This document shows, piece by piece, positions 14,604 to 24,479 of a DNA stretch of 64,000 bases; within the stretch, counting starts at the first letter, position 1; every line of letters starts with the position of its first letter. The position numbers and the translations under genes were made by a program. The notes under the pieces were generated by a model. The model had not been told where the DNA came from and did not search any database. It saw nothing but the letters and a program-made list of their open reading frames with translations. Source of the DNA: Deinococcus koreensis (GTDB lineage Bacteria; Deinococcota; Deinococci; Deinococcales; Deinococcaceae). The stretch covers positions 2,486,501 through 2,550,500 of the forward strand of contig NZ_PPPD01000001.1 of assembly GCF_002901445.1 (NCBI RefSeq), in the 5' to 3' direction.

Positions 14604-17063
14604 ATGAAACTCCCGTATTCCTGGCTCAAAGAACTCGTTCCGAACCTTCCGCCCCTGACCGAGCTGGAGCCGGTCTTCGCCTCACTGGGCCTGCCGCTGG
14701 AGGGCATCGAGCCCGCTCCCGCGCCCATTGATGGTGTGGTGCTGGCCTCTGTCCTGAGCGCCGAGCCCATCGAGGGCACGCAGCTCACGAAACTGACGCT
14801 GGACGTCGGCCCACACGGGCACAAGACCGTGGCCTCCGGGGCGCCGAACGCGGTCGGCCTGCGCGCGGGCACGGTGGTCGCGCTGGTCACGCCGGGCACC
14901 CGTCTGGGCGAACTCGAATACGGCGTGCGGGCCATGCAGGGCGTGGAGTCCTGGGGCATGTCCGCCAGCGCCAAGGAACTCGGGGTGGGGGAGAGCAGCG
15001 CCGGCATCCTGCTGTTCCCGGCGGGCACGGCGGTGCCCGGCACCCCCATGCGCGAGGTCTGGCCGGAGGATCAGGTGCTGGACGTGGAGGTCACCCCGAA
15101 CCGCGCCGACGTGCTGAGCGCCCTGGGCCTGGCCCGCGACCTGGCCGCCTTCCTGAAGCTGGAACTGCGTGAGCCGCCCGCCGGCCCCGCCGCCCAGGGC
15201 GCGGGCGAAATCCGCGTGTCGCTGCCGCCCAGGGGCCTGACCCTGGAACGCGACCCGTCCAGAAAGCTGCGCTTCGGCTGCGACCACTTCGCGGCCCGCA
15301 CGGTGTCCGGTCTGACGAACGGCCCCTCGCCCCTGTGGATGCAGCGCCGGCTGACCCTGGCGGGGATGCGGCCCATCGACCTGGTCGTGGACACCAGCAA
15401 CTACGTGATGCTGGAGCTGGGCCAGCCGACCGCCCTGTACGACCGCCGCGACGTGCGAGGTGACCAGATCCTCGTGGCCTTCGGGCTGCGCCACGGCGAG
15501 GTCGTGCGCGACCTGATGGGCGGTGAGCACACGGTCGGCCCCGAAGACCTGCTCATCCTGGACGGCGCTCAACCGGAGATTTCCAGCGTCGCGGACGCGT
15601 TCGCCGCAGCCAAGGAGGCCAAAGCCGGCGACTCCGTGCTGGGCATTGCGGGCATCATGGGCGGCGACCACGGGCACGTGCGGGCCGATACGAGTGACGT
15701 GGTGATCGAGTCCGCGCACTTCGACCCGGTCGTGCTGCGCCGCACGAGCACCCGCCTGGGCCTGAAAACCGACGCCGTGTACCGCTACGAGCGCGGGGTC
15801 GATCCGCTGCTCGCGCCGAAGGCCGCCGACCGCGTGGCGGGCCTGCTGGGCGAGTATGGCGGCGGCGCCGCCCACCCCGGCGCCACCGTGGTGGGCGAGC
15901 CGGAGGTGCCCGGCCCGATCTCCGCCACTGGCGAGCAGATCCGCGCCCTGCTGGGGATGCACGTCGACACCGCCGAGATGCGCGACATCCTGACCCGGCT
16001 GGGCGGCGTGGTGGGCGGCGAGGGCGACACCCTCACGGTCACGCCGCCGTCCTGGCGCGTGGACATGACGATCTGGCAGGATCTCGCCGAGGAGGTCGCC
16101 CGCCTGCACGGGTACGCCGAACTCCCCGAGACCCTGCCCACCCTGCGGCTGCACGCCAGCAACATCGGCGCCTCGGCCCAGAACGATGCCCGCCAGGCCC
16201 TGCGCCGCACCCTGGCCGGGATTGGGGCCCAGGAGGTCGTGACCTACACCTTCACCTCCGACGAGGAGGCGGGGAGGGCGCGCACCGAGCCGCCCACGGC
16301 CCGCCTGAAAAATCCCATGACCGCCGAGCGCACCGGGCTGCGAACCGCCCTGTTCCCCAGCCTCCTGCGGGCGGCCCAGGCCCATCCCAAGGGCGAGCGC
16401 ACGCTGCTGTTCGAGATGGGGCGGATCTTTCCGCAGAGCGGCGAGGCCGAGCGATTGGGCCTGCTGATGCGCGGGCCGCTGGCCGCCCCCACCTTCCAGC
16501 CGGGCGTGGCGGGCAGTTACGGCGCCTTCAAGGGGCTGGTCGAGGCGCTGGCGGGCACGCTGGGGGCCGGGCTGGAGGTGCGTCAGCTGCGCGGCGACGC
16601 CGTGCCCCCGGCGCTGCACCCCGGCATCGCCGGCGAGGTCGTCTGGAACGGCCAGGCCATCGGCTGGCTGGGCGCCCTGCACCCCGAGATCGCGCAGGAG
16701 TTCGGCCTCAGGGACGACACCTTCATCCTGGAAGTGGCCCTGCCGCTGCCGGGCCGCCCCTGGGCCTTCCGCGACCCCAGCCGCGCGCCCGCCGCGTGGC
16801 GCGACCTGGCGGTCATCGCCCCGCAGGAGGTCAGCTACGGCGAACTCTCGGCCCTGCTCCGGCGGGAGGCGGGAGAGCTGCTGGAGAGCGTGGAGCCCTT
16901 CGACGTGTACAGCGGTGAGCAGGTGGGGCCGGGCAAGCGCTCGGTGGCCGTTCGCCTGATCTTCCGGGGCCAGAAGACCCTCACGGACGAGGAGGTCGAT
17001 CCGGTGATGGACAGGCTGATGGCCGCCGTGCGGGCGCAGGGGTGGGGGATCCGGGAGAAGTAG
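14604..17063 (+). CDS. pheT: Phenylalanine--tRNA ligase beta subunit
   Basis: 819 residues, full length. Domains in order: N-terminal tRNA-binding OB fold (residues ~40-150, including LTKLTLDVGPHGHKTVASGAPN), B3/B4 editing domain (~215-390), B5 domain (~400-475), class II-like core (~480-690) and the C-terminal ferredoxin-like anticodon-binding domain (~725-819, FRDPSRAPAAWRDLAVIAP). It charges tRNA-Phe together with PheS. The ATG is 107 bp after the Nudix stop with repeat sequence between, and no strong Shine-Dalgarno is visible (GAGGT, 6 nt upstream). Confidence 0.98.
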   Translation: MKLPYSWLKELVPNLPPLTELEPVFASLGLPLEGIEPAPAPIDGVVLASVLSAEPIEGTQLTKLTLDVGPHGHKTVASGAPNAVGLRAGTVVALVTPGTRLGELEYGVRAMQGVESWGMSASAKELGVGESSAGILLFPAGTAVPGTPMREVWPEDQVLDVEVTPNRADVLSALGLARDLAAFLKLELREPPAGPAAQGAGEIRVSLPPRGLTLERDPSRKLRFGCDHFAARTVSGLTNGPSPLWMQRRLTLAGMRPIDLVVDTSNYVMLELGQPTALYDRRDVRGDQILVAFGLRHGEVVRDLMGGEHTVGPEDLLILDGAQPEISSVADAFAAAKEAKAGDSVLGIAGIMGGDHGHVRADTSDVVIESAHFDPVVLRRTSTRLGLKTDAVYRYERGVDPLLAPKAADRVAGLLGEYGGGAAHPGATVVGEPEVPGPISATGEQIRALLGMHVDTAEMRDILTRLGGVVGGEGDTLTVTPPSWRVDMTIWQDLAEEVARLHGYAELPETLPTLRLHASNIGASAQNDARQALRRTLAGIGAQEVVTYTFTSDEEAGRARTEPPTARLKNPMTAERTGLRTALFPSLLRAAQAHPKGERTLLFEMGRIFPQSGEAERLGLLMRGPLAAPTFQPGVAGSYGAFKGLVEALAGTLGAGLEVRQLRGDAVPPALHPGIAGEVVWNGQAIGWLGALHPEIAQEFGLRDDTFILEVALPLPGRPWAFRDPSRAPAAWRDLAVIAPQEVSYGELSALLRREAGELLESVEPFDVYSGEQVGPGKRSVAVRLIFRGQKTLTDEEVDPVMDRLMAAVRAQGWGIREK

Positions 17064-17069
17064 GGGCGA

Positions 17070-17100
17070 GGGGCTGTGAGCCCTGAGTCATGAGCTCTGA
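17070..17100. repeat. Solo repeat related to the four-helix-bundle unit ends
   Basis: GGGCTGTGAGCCC followed by CATGAGCTCTGAG resembles the 28-nt ends of the 13585-14010 unit, with an extra ~7 nt in the middle. GGGCT/AGCCC forms a small hairpin between the convergent pheT and Nudix genes. Confidence 0.5.
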
Positions 17101-17111
17101 GGAACCGAGGG

Positions 17112-18101
17112 TCAGGGCTGCGTGCTCTGGCCCTCTTTCCAGTGCCTCAGGTTGGCCCGGATGAGTTCGCCGCTCAGTTCGTCGTCGGCCGGCAGCTCGT
17201 CCACACCGAACCAGGCGGCTCCCAGCACCTCGCCGGCCTGGAGCGTGAGGACGCCGCCGACCCCGTGCGCCCGGTACAGAACCGAGACATAGTCCACCAC
17301 GTCGCCGTTGGGAGAGGTGAAGCGGTAATCCGGCCCGGCGAACATCTCCAGCGGTTCCAGCCGGTTCGCCATGAGTCCCGTTTCCTCGCGCAGCTCGCGG
17401 GCGGCGGTCTGCTCGAAGCTCTCGCCAGGTTCCAGGGAACCGCCGGGCAGTGTCCAGAGGCCGGTGTCGCCGTGCCGCAGCAGCAGCAGGCGGTTCTCCG
17501 CATCGGTGACGAGCACATTCGCGCCGGGAGCGAAGAGGGGGCGGGAGCCGACGAAGCGCCGCAGCTCCCGCAGGAAGTTGCCCACGGGTGGCGCGGGTGG
17601 GGTGGGTTCGAGAGGCAGCGGCGGCAGGCCCACGCGGGCACGCAGCAGGCTCATCTTGGCGCGGTTGATGTTGGCGCTGAGTTCGGGCAGGGCGTCTAGG
17701 GCGAACCACGCCAGCTCCAGCGTCTCGCCGCTGTCGTCGGGCCGCGCACCGTCCAGGGCGGCGGCGGAGAGCGTACCATGCGCCCGCATCCCCAGCAGAT
17801 AGATTTCGTCGCCGTTGGGGTAGCGGTGCCAGGACTCCGGCCCGCTGATCAGGCCCTCAGCCACCGGCAGCAGGCTCAGGTCGGGGCAGACCAGCCCCGT
17901 TTCCTCCAGCAGTTCGCGGCGCGCCCCGGTCAGGAAATCCTCGCCGGGTTCCAGGGCGCCGCCGGGCGTGCCCCACAGGCCATCGTCGCCGCGCCGCTGT
18001 AGCAGCACGCGGCCGCGCTCATCCTGAATCAGCAGGCCCACGCCTACCGAGATCAGCGGGCGGTGGCCCCAGACCTTCCGAAGTTCCATGAGGGCGGACA
18101 T
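17112..18101 (-). CDS. Two-domain Nudix hydrolase
   Basis: 329 residues with two complete Nudix domains (boxes GTPGGALEPGEDFLTGARREL... near residue 60 and LPGGSLEPGESFEQTAAREL... near 230; both keep REL-x-EETGL). Start chosen at the second in-frame ATG because TACTGT lies 7 nt upstream (leaderless); the longer frame from 18146 adds 15 residues. Internal duplication suggests fusion of two tandem genes, similar to the separate tandem pair at 42583/43038. Substrate unknown. Confidence 0.9.
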   Translation of the reverse strand: MSALMELRKVWGHRPLISVGVGLLIQDERGRVLLQRRGDDGLWGTPGGALEPGEDFLTGARRELLEETGLVCPDLSLLPVAEGLISGPESWHRYPNGDEIYLLGMRAHGTLSAAALDGARPDDSGETLELAWFALDALPELSANINRAKMSLLRARVGLPPLPLEPTPPAPPVGNFLRELRRFVGSRPLFAPGANVLVTDAENRLLLLRHGDTGLWTLPGGSLEPGESFEQTAARELREETGLMANRLEPLEMFAGPDYRFTSPNGDVVDYVSVLYRAHGVGGVLTLQAGEVLGAAWFGVDELPADDELSGELIRANLRHWKEGQSTQP

Positions 18102-18108
18102 GGGCCGC

Positions 18109-18114
18109 ACAGTA
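18109..18114 (-). promoter_or_regulatory. -10 box of leaderless double-Nudix gene
   Basis: TACTGT on the minus strand, 7 nt before the ATG at 18101. Confidence 0.55.
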
Positions 18115-18155
18115 CCGCAGCCCGCCACTGTTCCACTCGACTCCACCCAACGAAG

Positions 18156-18184
18156 ACGGCCGGGAGCGCGAAGCTCCCGGCCGT
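18156..18184 (-). terminator. Terminator after lipoprotein gene
   Basis: Perfect 12-bp stem (ACGGCCGGGAGC / GCTCCCGGCCGT) with a 5-nt loop, 15 bp after the lipoprotein stop. On the minus strand it is followed by CTTCGTT, a weak T tract. Confidence 0.75.
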
Positions 18185-18199
18185 GTCCGCATCAGACTC

Positions 18200-19396
18200 T
18201 CAGGGCTGCAGGTCGGCCAGCGCCTCGGGCAGGTTCTTCTCGACCAGCACGCCGTTCCTGACGTACTTCACGCGCACCTGATCGCCGGGCTGCAGGTCAA
18301 GGTCGCCGCCGTCGGCCAGCGGCCCGAAGGCGCTCAGCGCGGCGGCGCCGTTGTACTTCACGCCGGCGTTCAGGCTGCCCCTGATCTGCTGGAAGGGGTT
18401 CCGGGCGTTCAGGGCGGTCGCGCTGAAGGTCAGGTTGCCCAGGTCACGCAGGTAGACGCGGGCCTCCACCTCCTGCCCCGGCAGTTTGACGCTGCCGGAC
18501 AGATCGGCGCGGGTGGGCGTGAAGCTGAAGGTTCTGGGATCGCAGCGGTTCTCGGTCTTGCCCCGGATGTCCAGCGCCGCGTCCAGGCTGGCGCTGCGGG
18601 TCCTGGTCTTGTACTGGGCGCTGGCCCCGGCGGTGATGCCGGCGTCCGTCCAGGCATAGTCCAGGACGGCCTTCGCTGCCGGGCTCGCCTGCTTGCCGGC
18701 CCAGCCGTCGAAGCTCAGGGCGGTCGGGCCCACCAGGAAGAAGCAGGCGCCGGGCGTCAGGCTCATGGTGGCCTGCGCCGCGAGCGTGCCGCCACGTTTC
18801 AGGATCGCGCTGGCCTTCGTGAACACTTCCGTCTGCACGAGCCCGGCGTAGTCGGTGTGCTCGACCCACACGCTGGGGGCGCCGCCCAGATGCCAGTCCA
18901 CCTCCATGTAGAAGCCGCTGTACTGGTTGTCCAGCACGAGCTTGTCTCGGGGCTCGGGCGAGTAGCTGGACACACCGGCCCTGGAAATCGTCTGGGTGCC
19001 GGTCTGCATCGGCTCGCGGCGGATCGGCGTGGTGACCAGCCCCTGCAGCCCGCGGGGCCCACGGCCCATGCTCCGCAGCAGTTCCTGACCCAGCCGGGCG
19101 GGCGAGTCGAGGCTCAGCGTCACCGGCTGGCTGGGGCCGCCCAGGGCCGCGACCAGCGCCGCCAGATCAGGATCCATGTCGGCCGGATCGATCATGCCGC
19201 TGACGGTGACGGTCGCCTCCTGCGCCTTGACCGGCACCTGCCGGACATCCAGCGACTGCGCGGTGGGAGAGGTCGGGGCGATGGTCGCCGGATCCTGGGT
19301 CACGGGGGGCTGGGTTCCGCCCTGCGGCCCACAGGCCGCCAGGAGCAGGGTCAGCGAGGTCAGGGCCAGGGTTGGGAGAAGCTTCATGGAGTTCAC
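18200..19396 (-). CDS. Deinococcus-type lipoprotein of unknown function
   Basis: 398 residues. A signal peptide ends in a lipobox (LLLAAC, Cys22), so the protein is probably lipid-anchored on the cell surface. After a Pro/Thr-rich linker the body has no domain I recognise; beta-rich repeats of Ala/Gly/Thr and a few Cys residues (ACFF, NRCDP) are visible. The GTG at 19396 is chosen because TAAAGT lies 6 nt before it; the in-frame ATG three codons later gives the same mature protein. Single-gene unit ending at a strong hairpin. Confidence 0.8.
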   Translation of the reverse strand: MNSMKLLPTLALTSLTLLLAACGPQGGTQPPVTQDPATIAPTSPTAQSLDVRQVPVKAQEATVTVSGMIDPADMDPDLAALVAALGGPSQPVTLSLDSPARLGQELLRSMGRGPRGLQGLVTTPIRREPMQTGTQTISRAGVSSYSPEPRDKLVLDNQYSGFYMEVDWHLGGAPSVWVEHTDYAGLVQTEVFTKASAILKRGGTLAAQATMSLTPGACFFLVGPTALSFDGWAGKQASPAAKAVLDYAWTDAGITAGASAQYKTRTRSASLDAALDIRGKTENRCDPRTFSFTPTRADLSGSVKLPGQEVEARVYLRDLGNLTFSATALNARNPFQQIRGSLNAGVKYNGAAALSAFGPLADGGDLDLQPGDQVRVKYVRNGVLVEKNLPEALADLQP

Positions 19397-19402
19397 ATTC
19401 CC

Positions 19403-19408
19403 ACTTTA
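19403..19408 (-). promoter_or_regulatory. -10 box of leaderless lipoprotein gene
   Basis: TAAAGT on the minus strand, 6 nt before the GTG at 19396. Confidence 0.45.
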
Positions 19409-19523
19409 GGCATCCCTTCAGCCGTTGTCGCGCCACTATGACCACCCTCCAGGCCTCCCGCCGGGTGGACGACAGGCCACGCCGCACCGTGCCGCCGGTT
19501 ACGCACCCGCCCTGCGCGTCTGC

Positions 19524-19529
19524 TATGCT
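19524..19529 (+). promoter_or_regulatory. -10 box before DUF512 gene
   Basis: TATGCT about 50 nt upstream of the ATG at 19580. It leaves room for an untranslated leader carrying the GGAGGTGG Shine-Dalgarno. Confidence 0.4.
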
Positions 19530-19579
19530 GCTGTGCTTGACCGGGGCCGCCAGAGTGTCCCGCCTGGAGGTGGAACATC

Positions 19580-21094
<1,515 letters not shown>

Positions 21095-21131
21095 GGGGAA
21101 CTCCGCTGCCCCCGTCCCCGTATTCCTGGGC

Positions 21132-21353
21132 ATGAGAGCCCTGTCCCTGATTTTCGGTGTCCTCGCCGCGCTGGGTCTGCTGCTGGGCCTGCTGCCCTTC
21201 TTCGGCTGGCTGAACTGGATCTTCGTACTGCCCCCGGCCGTATTGGGGCTGATCTTCGGCGCCCTCAGCAGGGATCGCGGCGCGACCACCCTGAGCGCCG
21301 TGGTGGCCGTCCTGGCCGCCCTGCGCCTGATGCTGGGGGGCGGGCTGCTCTAA
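21132..21353 (+). CDS. Small membrane protein
   Basis: 73 residues, almost entirely hydrophobic, with two to three membrane segments separated by GWLN and SRDRGAT turns. It resembles short DUF4190-like or general small membrane proteins only in composition. No function can be given. It lies between the DUF512 gene and tRNA-Trp and may be read from the DUF512 promoter. Confidence 0.65.
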   Translation: MRALSLIFGVLAALGLLLGLLPFFGWLNWIFVLPPAVLGLIFGALSRDRGATTLSAVVAVLAALRLMLGGGLL

Positions 21354-21368
21354 GCGGAGTTGCGTATC

Positions 21369-21397
21369 TTGCGCGTCCTGAACACCTCTGCTACTCT
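21369..21397 (+). promoter_or_regulatory. Promoter of tRNA-Trp
   Basis: TTGCGC (21369-21374), 17-nt spacer, TACTCT (21392-21397), 27 bp upstream of the tRNA. A small hairpin GCTCAG/CTGAGC (21404-21419) lies between. Confidence 0.7.
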
Positions 21398-21424
21398 GCA
21401 CAGGCTCAGAGGCCTGAGCAGCCC

Positions 21425-21500
21425 GGGTCCTTAGCTCAGTTGGTAGAGCATCGGTCTCCAAAACCGAGGGTCGTAGGTTCAAGTCCTGCAGGGCCCGCCA
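21425..21500 (+). tRNA. tRNA-Trp (CCA anticodon)
   Basis: 76 nt folding into a full cloverleaf: acceptor GGGTCCT/AGGGCCC, D arm with TTAGCTCAGTTGGTAGAGC, anticodon stem TCGGT/ACCGA with loop CTCCAAA (anticodon CCA), T arm GTAGG-TTCAAGT-CCTGC, discriminator G and encoded CCA. It stands alone, with its own promoter and terminator. Confidence 0.97.
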
Positions 21501-21504
21501 CAGA

Positions 21505-21531
21505 AAAACTCCCGCCCCGTGCGGGGGTTTT
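21505..21531 (+). terminator. Terminator of tRNA-Trp
   Basis: An 11-bp stem (AAAACTCCCGC with GCGGGGGTTTT) around a CCCGT loop, with the T run forming part of the right arm, 4 nt after the tRNA. Confidence 0.85.
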
Positions 21532-21777
21532 GCATTTGGGCTGGGCGTGTTGAGGTTCGGTGTAGCGGGTCTCTCCCTGGCCTTCGTTAGGCGCGCATCG
21601 ATGAAAAAGTGTCATCGGCTCTTTCGAGGTGCCCCCTCCAGTGACGGCGAACGCCGGCCCGACCACCTCTGCGCGCTTCCACCTTGCCGTTCGTATGGCC
21701 GGGCTGTGCCGTTAGGCATGTGCATCTCATTTGCCGGGGCGACACTGACCTATACCGGCCGGATCGGGAGGTGCGTG

Positions 21778-23061
21778 GTGCGTTGGAGCGACAAAATGGT
21801 GATCTGCCTGCCCGCGGTCGTGATCGGCCTGGGCATTTCGCTGTCCGATTCACTGCAGACCCGGTGGCCCGGCCGCGCGCCTGAAGCCTCCCTGGAGGCT
21901 CGACTGACCCCGGACGGAGGCCCTGTGGGCGGGGCTGTTCGGCCTACGGGCGAGCTGTTTGCGATCCCCCCGGCCCTTCGCTGGGCGCGCACCCAGGAGA
22001 CTCCCGTGGTTCCCGCCGAACCGTTGGGGCGCCGGGCGCCGGCGACTCCCTCTCCCGTGGTCAGCGTCCGTCTCCCCGAGAGGCCCGCCCCGCGAGTCGC
22101 GGCAGCTCCCACTGCTCGCCCTGTCCTTCCCCAGGGCAGGCCCGTCGCCAAGGCGGCCCCCACGCCAGACACGCGGGCCCGAGGCCTGACCTCACCGGCC
22201 CCGCGCGTGGTGCTGAGCGTCAGCGCGCCCGAGGCCTCCCGTCCTCCCGTCAGGATCGTGGCCGCGCCGCCCTCGCCGCCTCTGCGTCCGGCGTCCCCAC
22301 TCCGGAGTCCGGACGCTGCGGTTCCATCAGCGTCGCCCGCGCCGAGGCCGTCCACATCCAGGCCGGCGGCACCGAGGCCGCCTGCCCCGCAGACCGCCGT
22401 AGCGAAGCCAGCTGCACCGAGGCCAGCTGTACCGAGGCCGACCACATCCACACGGCCTTCAGCGGCACCAGCTGCCAGAACCGTGAGCATCCTCAGCCAG
22501 TCTGTGCCGGCCCCCCCTGCTCCGCAGGCTTCCCGACCGGCCCCACTCCCGCCTCGACCGGCTCCGGTGCTCAGACCGCCAGCACCCCCGCCCGCTCCGG
22601 TGGTGCAGCGTGCGCCCCTGGCCTCCCGGCCGGCTCCCGCCCCGCCGCTCATGCCCACGCCCGACGACCCCATGCCACAGCCGGTGCTCACCTCTGATCT
22701 GGTGGAGCCGCCTGCGCCGCCCGCTCCACCTCCGTCCGACCCCCCTCCGGTTCAGACCCCCGAGCCTGCGCCCGTGACGCCGGCTCCTGTGCCGCCCCAG
22801 CCCGACCCGGCCCCGGTGCCGCCGCCAGCGCCCACACCCGCCCCAGTGCCGCCGCCCGCACCTGCTCCACAGCCCGTCCCGGTTCCGGCGCCGCCACCTT
22901 CCCCCGCGCCCCCAGCCGCGAGCGACGAAGACCGGGACAAGGGCAAAGGCGAAGACAAGGACAAAGAGAAGGGCAAGGACGAGGAAAAGGACAAAGGGAA
23001 GGGCGAGAACAAGGGCAAAGACGAGGGCAAGGGAAACCCGGGTAAAGGCGGCAAGCCTTAG
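21778..23061 (+). CDS. Proline-rich membrane-anchored protein with charged Lys/Glu/Asp/Gly tail
   Basis: About 427 residues from a GTG preceded by GGGAGG (6 nt); the ATG at 21796 is another option. One N-terminal hydrophobic segment (MVICLPAVVIGLGISL) could anchor it in the membrane. The middle ~340 residues are Pro/Ala/Arg-rich, becoming pure Pro/Ala/Val repeats. The last ~45 residues are a KGKGEDKDKEKGKDEEK-type polyampholyte ending in GKGGKP. No enzymatic domain is visible. This suggests an extended spacer reaching from the membrane into the wall. Opposite-strand frames are composition shadows. Confidence 0.6.
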   Translation: MRWSDKMVICLPAVVIGLGISLSDSLQTRWPGRAPEASLEARLTPDGGPVGGAVRPTGELFAIPPALRWARTQETPVVPAEPLGRRAPATPSPVVSVRLPERPAPRVAAAPTARPVLPQGRPVAKAAPTPDTRARGLTSPAPRVVLSVSAPEASRPPVRIVAAPPSPPLRPASPLRSPDAAVPSASPAPRPSTSRPAAPRPPAPQTAVAKPAAPRPAVPRPTTSTRPSAAPAARTVSILSQSVPAPPAPQASRPAPLPPRPAPVLRPPAPPPAPVVQRAPLASRPAPAPPLMPTPDDPMPQPVLTSDLVEPPAPPAPPPSDPPPVQTPEPAPVTPAPVPPQPDPAPVPPPAPTPAPVPPPAPAPQPVPVPAPPPSPAPPAASDEDRDKGKGEDKDKEKGKDEEKDKGKGENKGKDEGKGNPGKGGKP

Positions 23062-23276
23062 TCTGGTGCACTCAAACTCGTTGAGAACTGGAAGTCCTTC
23101 AGGGGAACTGGTGGTCGATGGAGGCCGGGTCTGCACGTCAGCGACGCCCGCGAGATGGCTGGACGGTCGCTCAGTAAGAGGGCGGCGTACCAGACAGGCC
23201 GACCGAGCCGGCCGAATTGGAGCATGCGACTTGGCGCCCATTTCCTGCCAGGACAACTCTGGCGCTCATTCCGGCC
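23062..23276. other. Intergenic, nothing recognised
   Basis: 215 bp between convergent genes. No hairpin with T tract, promoter or repeat from the other families could be seen. Confidence 0.4.
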
Positions 23277-24311
23277 TCAGCCGTAGCGTTTCAGGAACTC
23301 GTCGCGGGGCAGCCAGGCCATTTTCGGCACCAGGACGCTGGAGGCCTGGGTGGTGCCATGGACGAGGCGCAGCACCCGGAAGCCCAGGGCATACACGCGG
23401 GCGCGGGCGGGGGGCAGCTCCAGCAGGGTGAAGCCGGCCTGTTCCAGCGGGGCGTAGAACAGCGTGACTGCGAAGACCGCCTGCGCTCCGTGCAGTTCCG
23501 GACGCTCCTGCAGGGCCCGCCCCACGTCCTTCAGGCTTCGCAGGTAGGCGCGGTAGGCCCCCAGGGCGCCGCGCGCCGCCAGCCCCACGATGCGTGCGGA
23601 ATCCAGATGCAGTTCGGCCGTGGGTATGGTGCGGGGCAGCGGCAGCGGATCGGGCGCCGACGGGAGGGGCGCGACCCGCATCACCCCGTCGGCGCGCTGG
23701 GTGAGGTCGATGACGTGGTGCTGGCGGGTGAAGTTGGCCTCCACGGTCTGGGCATAGACGTGCAGCAGCAGGTCGCGGGGCGTGGCGCGGCGCAGGCCCG
23801 ACAGCTCGCGCACGGGGCTGGGGCGGAAGCCGTTGGTGTGCAGCTCGTCCAGGCGTGCGGCCAGCTCGGCCGGAGCGATCCGCACGGTCTGGCCTGGCTG
23901 GGGGGTGGGGCCCGGCAAGGGGAGGGGCCGCACGCCCCGTGCGGCCAGCGCCTGCCAGCCGGCCCAGCCGGGTTCCGTCTCGCCGGCCTCCCAGGCGGCC
24001 ACGCTCTGGCAGGCGGCCACGTCCAGCGCCGCGAGGCCAGCGGCGGAACCGGTGCCGGCGATCTCGTGCCCGGCCTGGGCGGCGGCCCGCACCGTGGCGG
24101 CCTCCTGCAGGGCCAGCGCGGCGGGAATCAGCAGGGTGGCGCTCAGTCGCCGGTGCTCCAGCACCCTCAGGGCCTGGAGCAGCTCGTCCGCGCTGTGCAC
24201 GGGCACGCTCAGGCCCAGCTGGGGCAGGCCGGTCTGGGCGGCGGACTGCGCCCCGAAGGCGCCGGCCCGGAGCAGGGCCCGCCGGAGTCGCGGTGCGGCA
24301 GAGGGCGTCAC
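23277..24311 (-). CDS. NodB-like pseudo-deacetylase with YkoP-like C-terminal domain
   Basis: 344 residues. Residues ~40-180 keep the layout of a NodB polysaccharide deacetylase (SATLLIPAALALQEAATVRAAAQAGHEIAGTG aligns with the usual ATFFV...AGHEIGNHG segment, quoted here only as a short pattern) but lack the TFDDGP aspartates and the HxxxH metal ligands. Residues ~215-330 (ELHLDSARIVGL, LKDVGRALQERPELHG, AVTLFYAPLEQAGFTLLEL) resemble the YkoP domain of Bacillus. Probably catalytically dead and possibly a carbohydrate-binding partner. Divergent from a GT4 gene. GTG start with TACAGT 8 nt upstream. Confidence 0.6.
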   Translation of the reverse strand: MTPSAAPRLRRALLRAGAFGAQSAAQTGLPQLGLSVPVHSADELLQALRVLEHRRLSATLLIPAALALQEAATVRAAAQAGHEIAGTGSAAGLAALDVAACQSVAAWEAGETEPGWAGWQALAARGVRPLPLPGPTPQPGQTVRIAPAELAARLDELHTNGFRPSPVRELSGLRRATPRDLLLHVYAQTVEANFTRQHHVIDLTQRADGVMRVAPLPSAPDPLPLPRTIPTAELHLDSARIVGLAARGALGAYRAYLRSLKDVGRALQERPELHGAQAVFAVTLFYAPLEQAGFTLLELPPARARVYALGFRVLRLVHGTTQASSVLVPKMAWLPRDEFLKRYG

Positions 24312-24319
24312 TGGCCTGA

Positions 24320-24325
24320 ACTGTA
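24320..24325 (-). promoter_or_regulatory. -10 box of pseudo-deacetylase gene
   Basis: TACAGT on the minus strand, 8 nt before the GTG start. Confidence 0.4.
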
Positions 24326-24479
24326 GCGGGTTTCCGGCTCCGGAACTCCGGGAGCGGATCGGCTCAAGGCCCTCATCCGGAAGTCAGGCGACACTCTCAT
24401 GTCCGGCGTCGTATGCTCCTCTAGCGATGCTTCAGGAAACCTTAAACTTTCAGGAGTGGGTTCTCTCCGGCGGCCGGGT

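Noticed and set aside
21750..23256. Two minus-strand frames (313 and 265 codons) opposite the proline-rich gene
   Set aside because: Gly/Ala- and Arg/Gly-rich mirror images of Pro-rich codons, no start site or motif. The plus frame has an anchor helix and SD.
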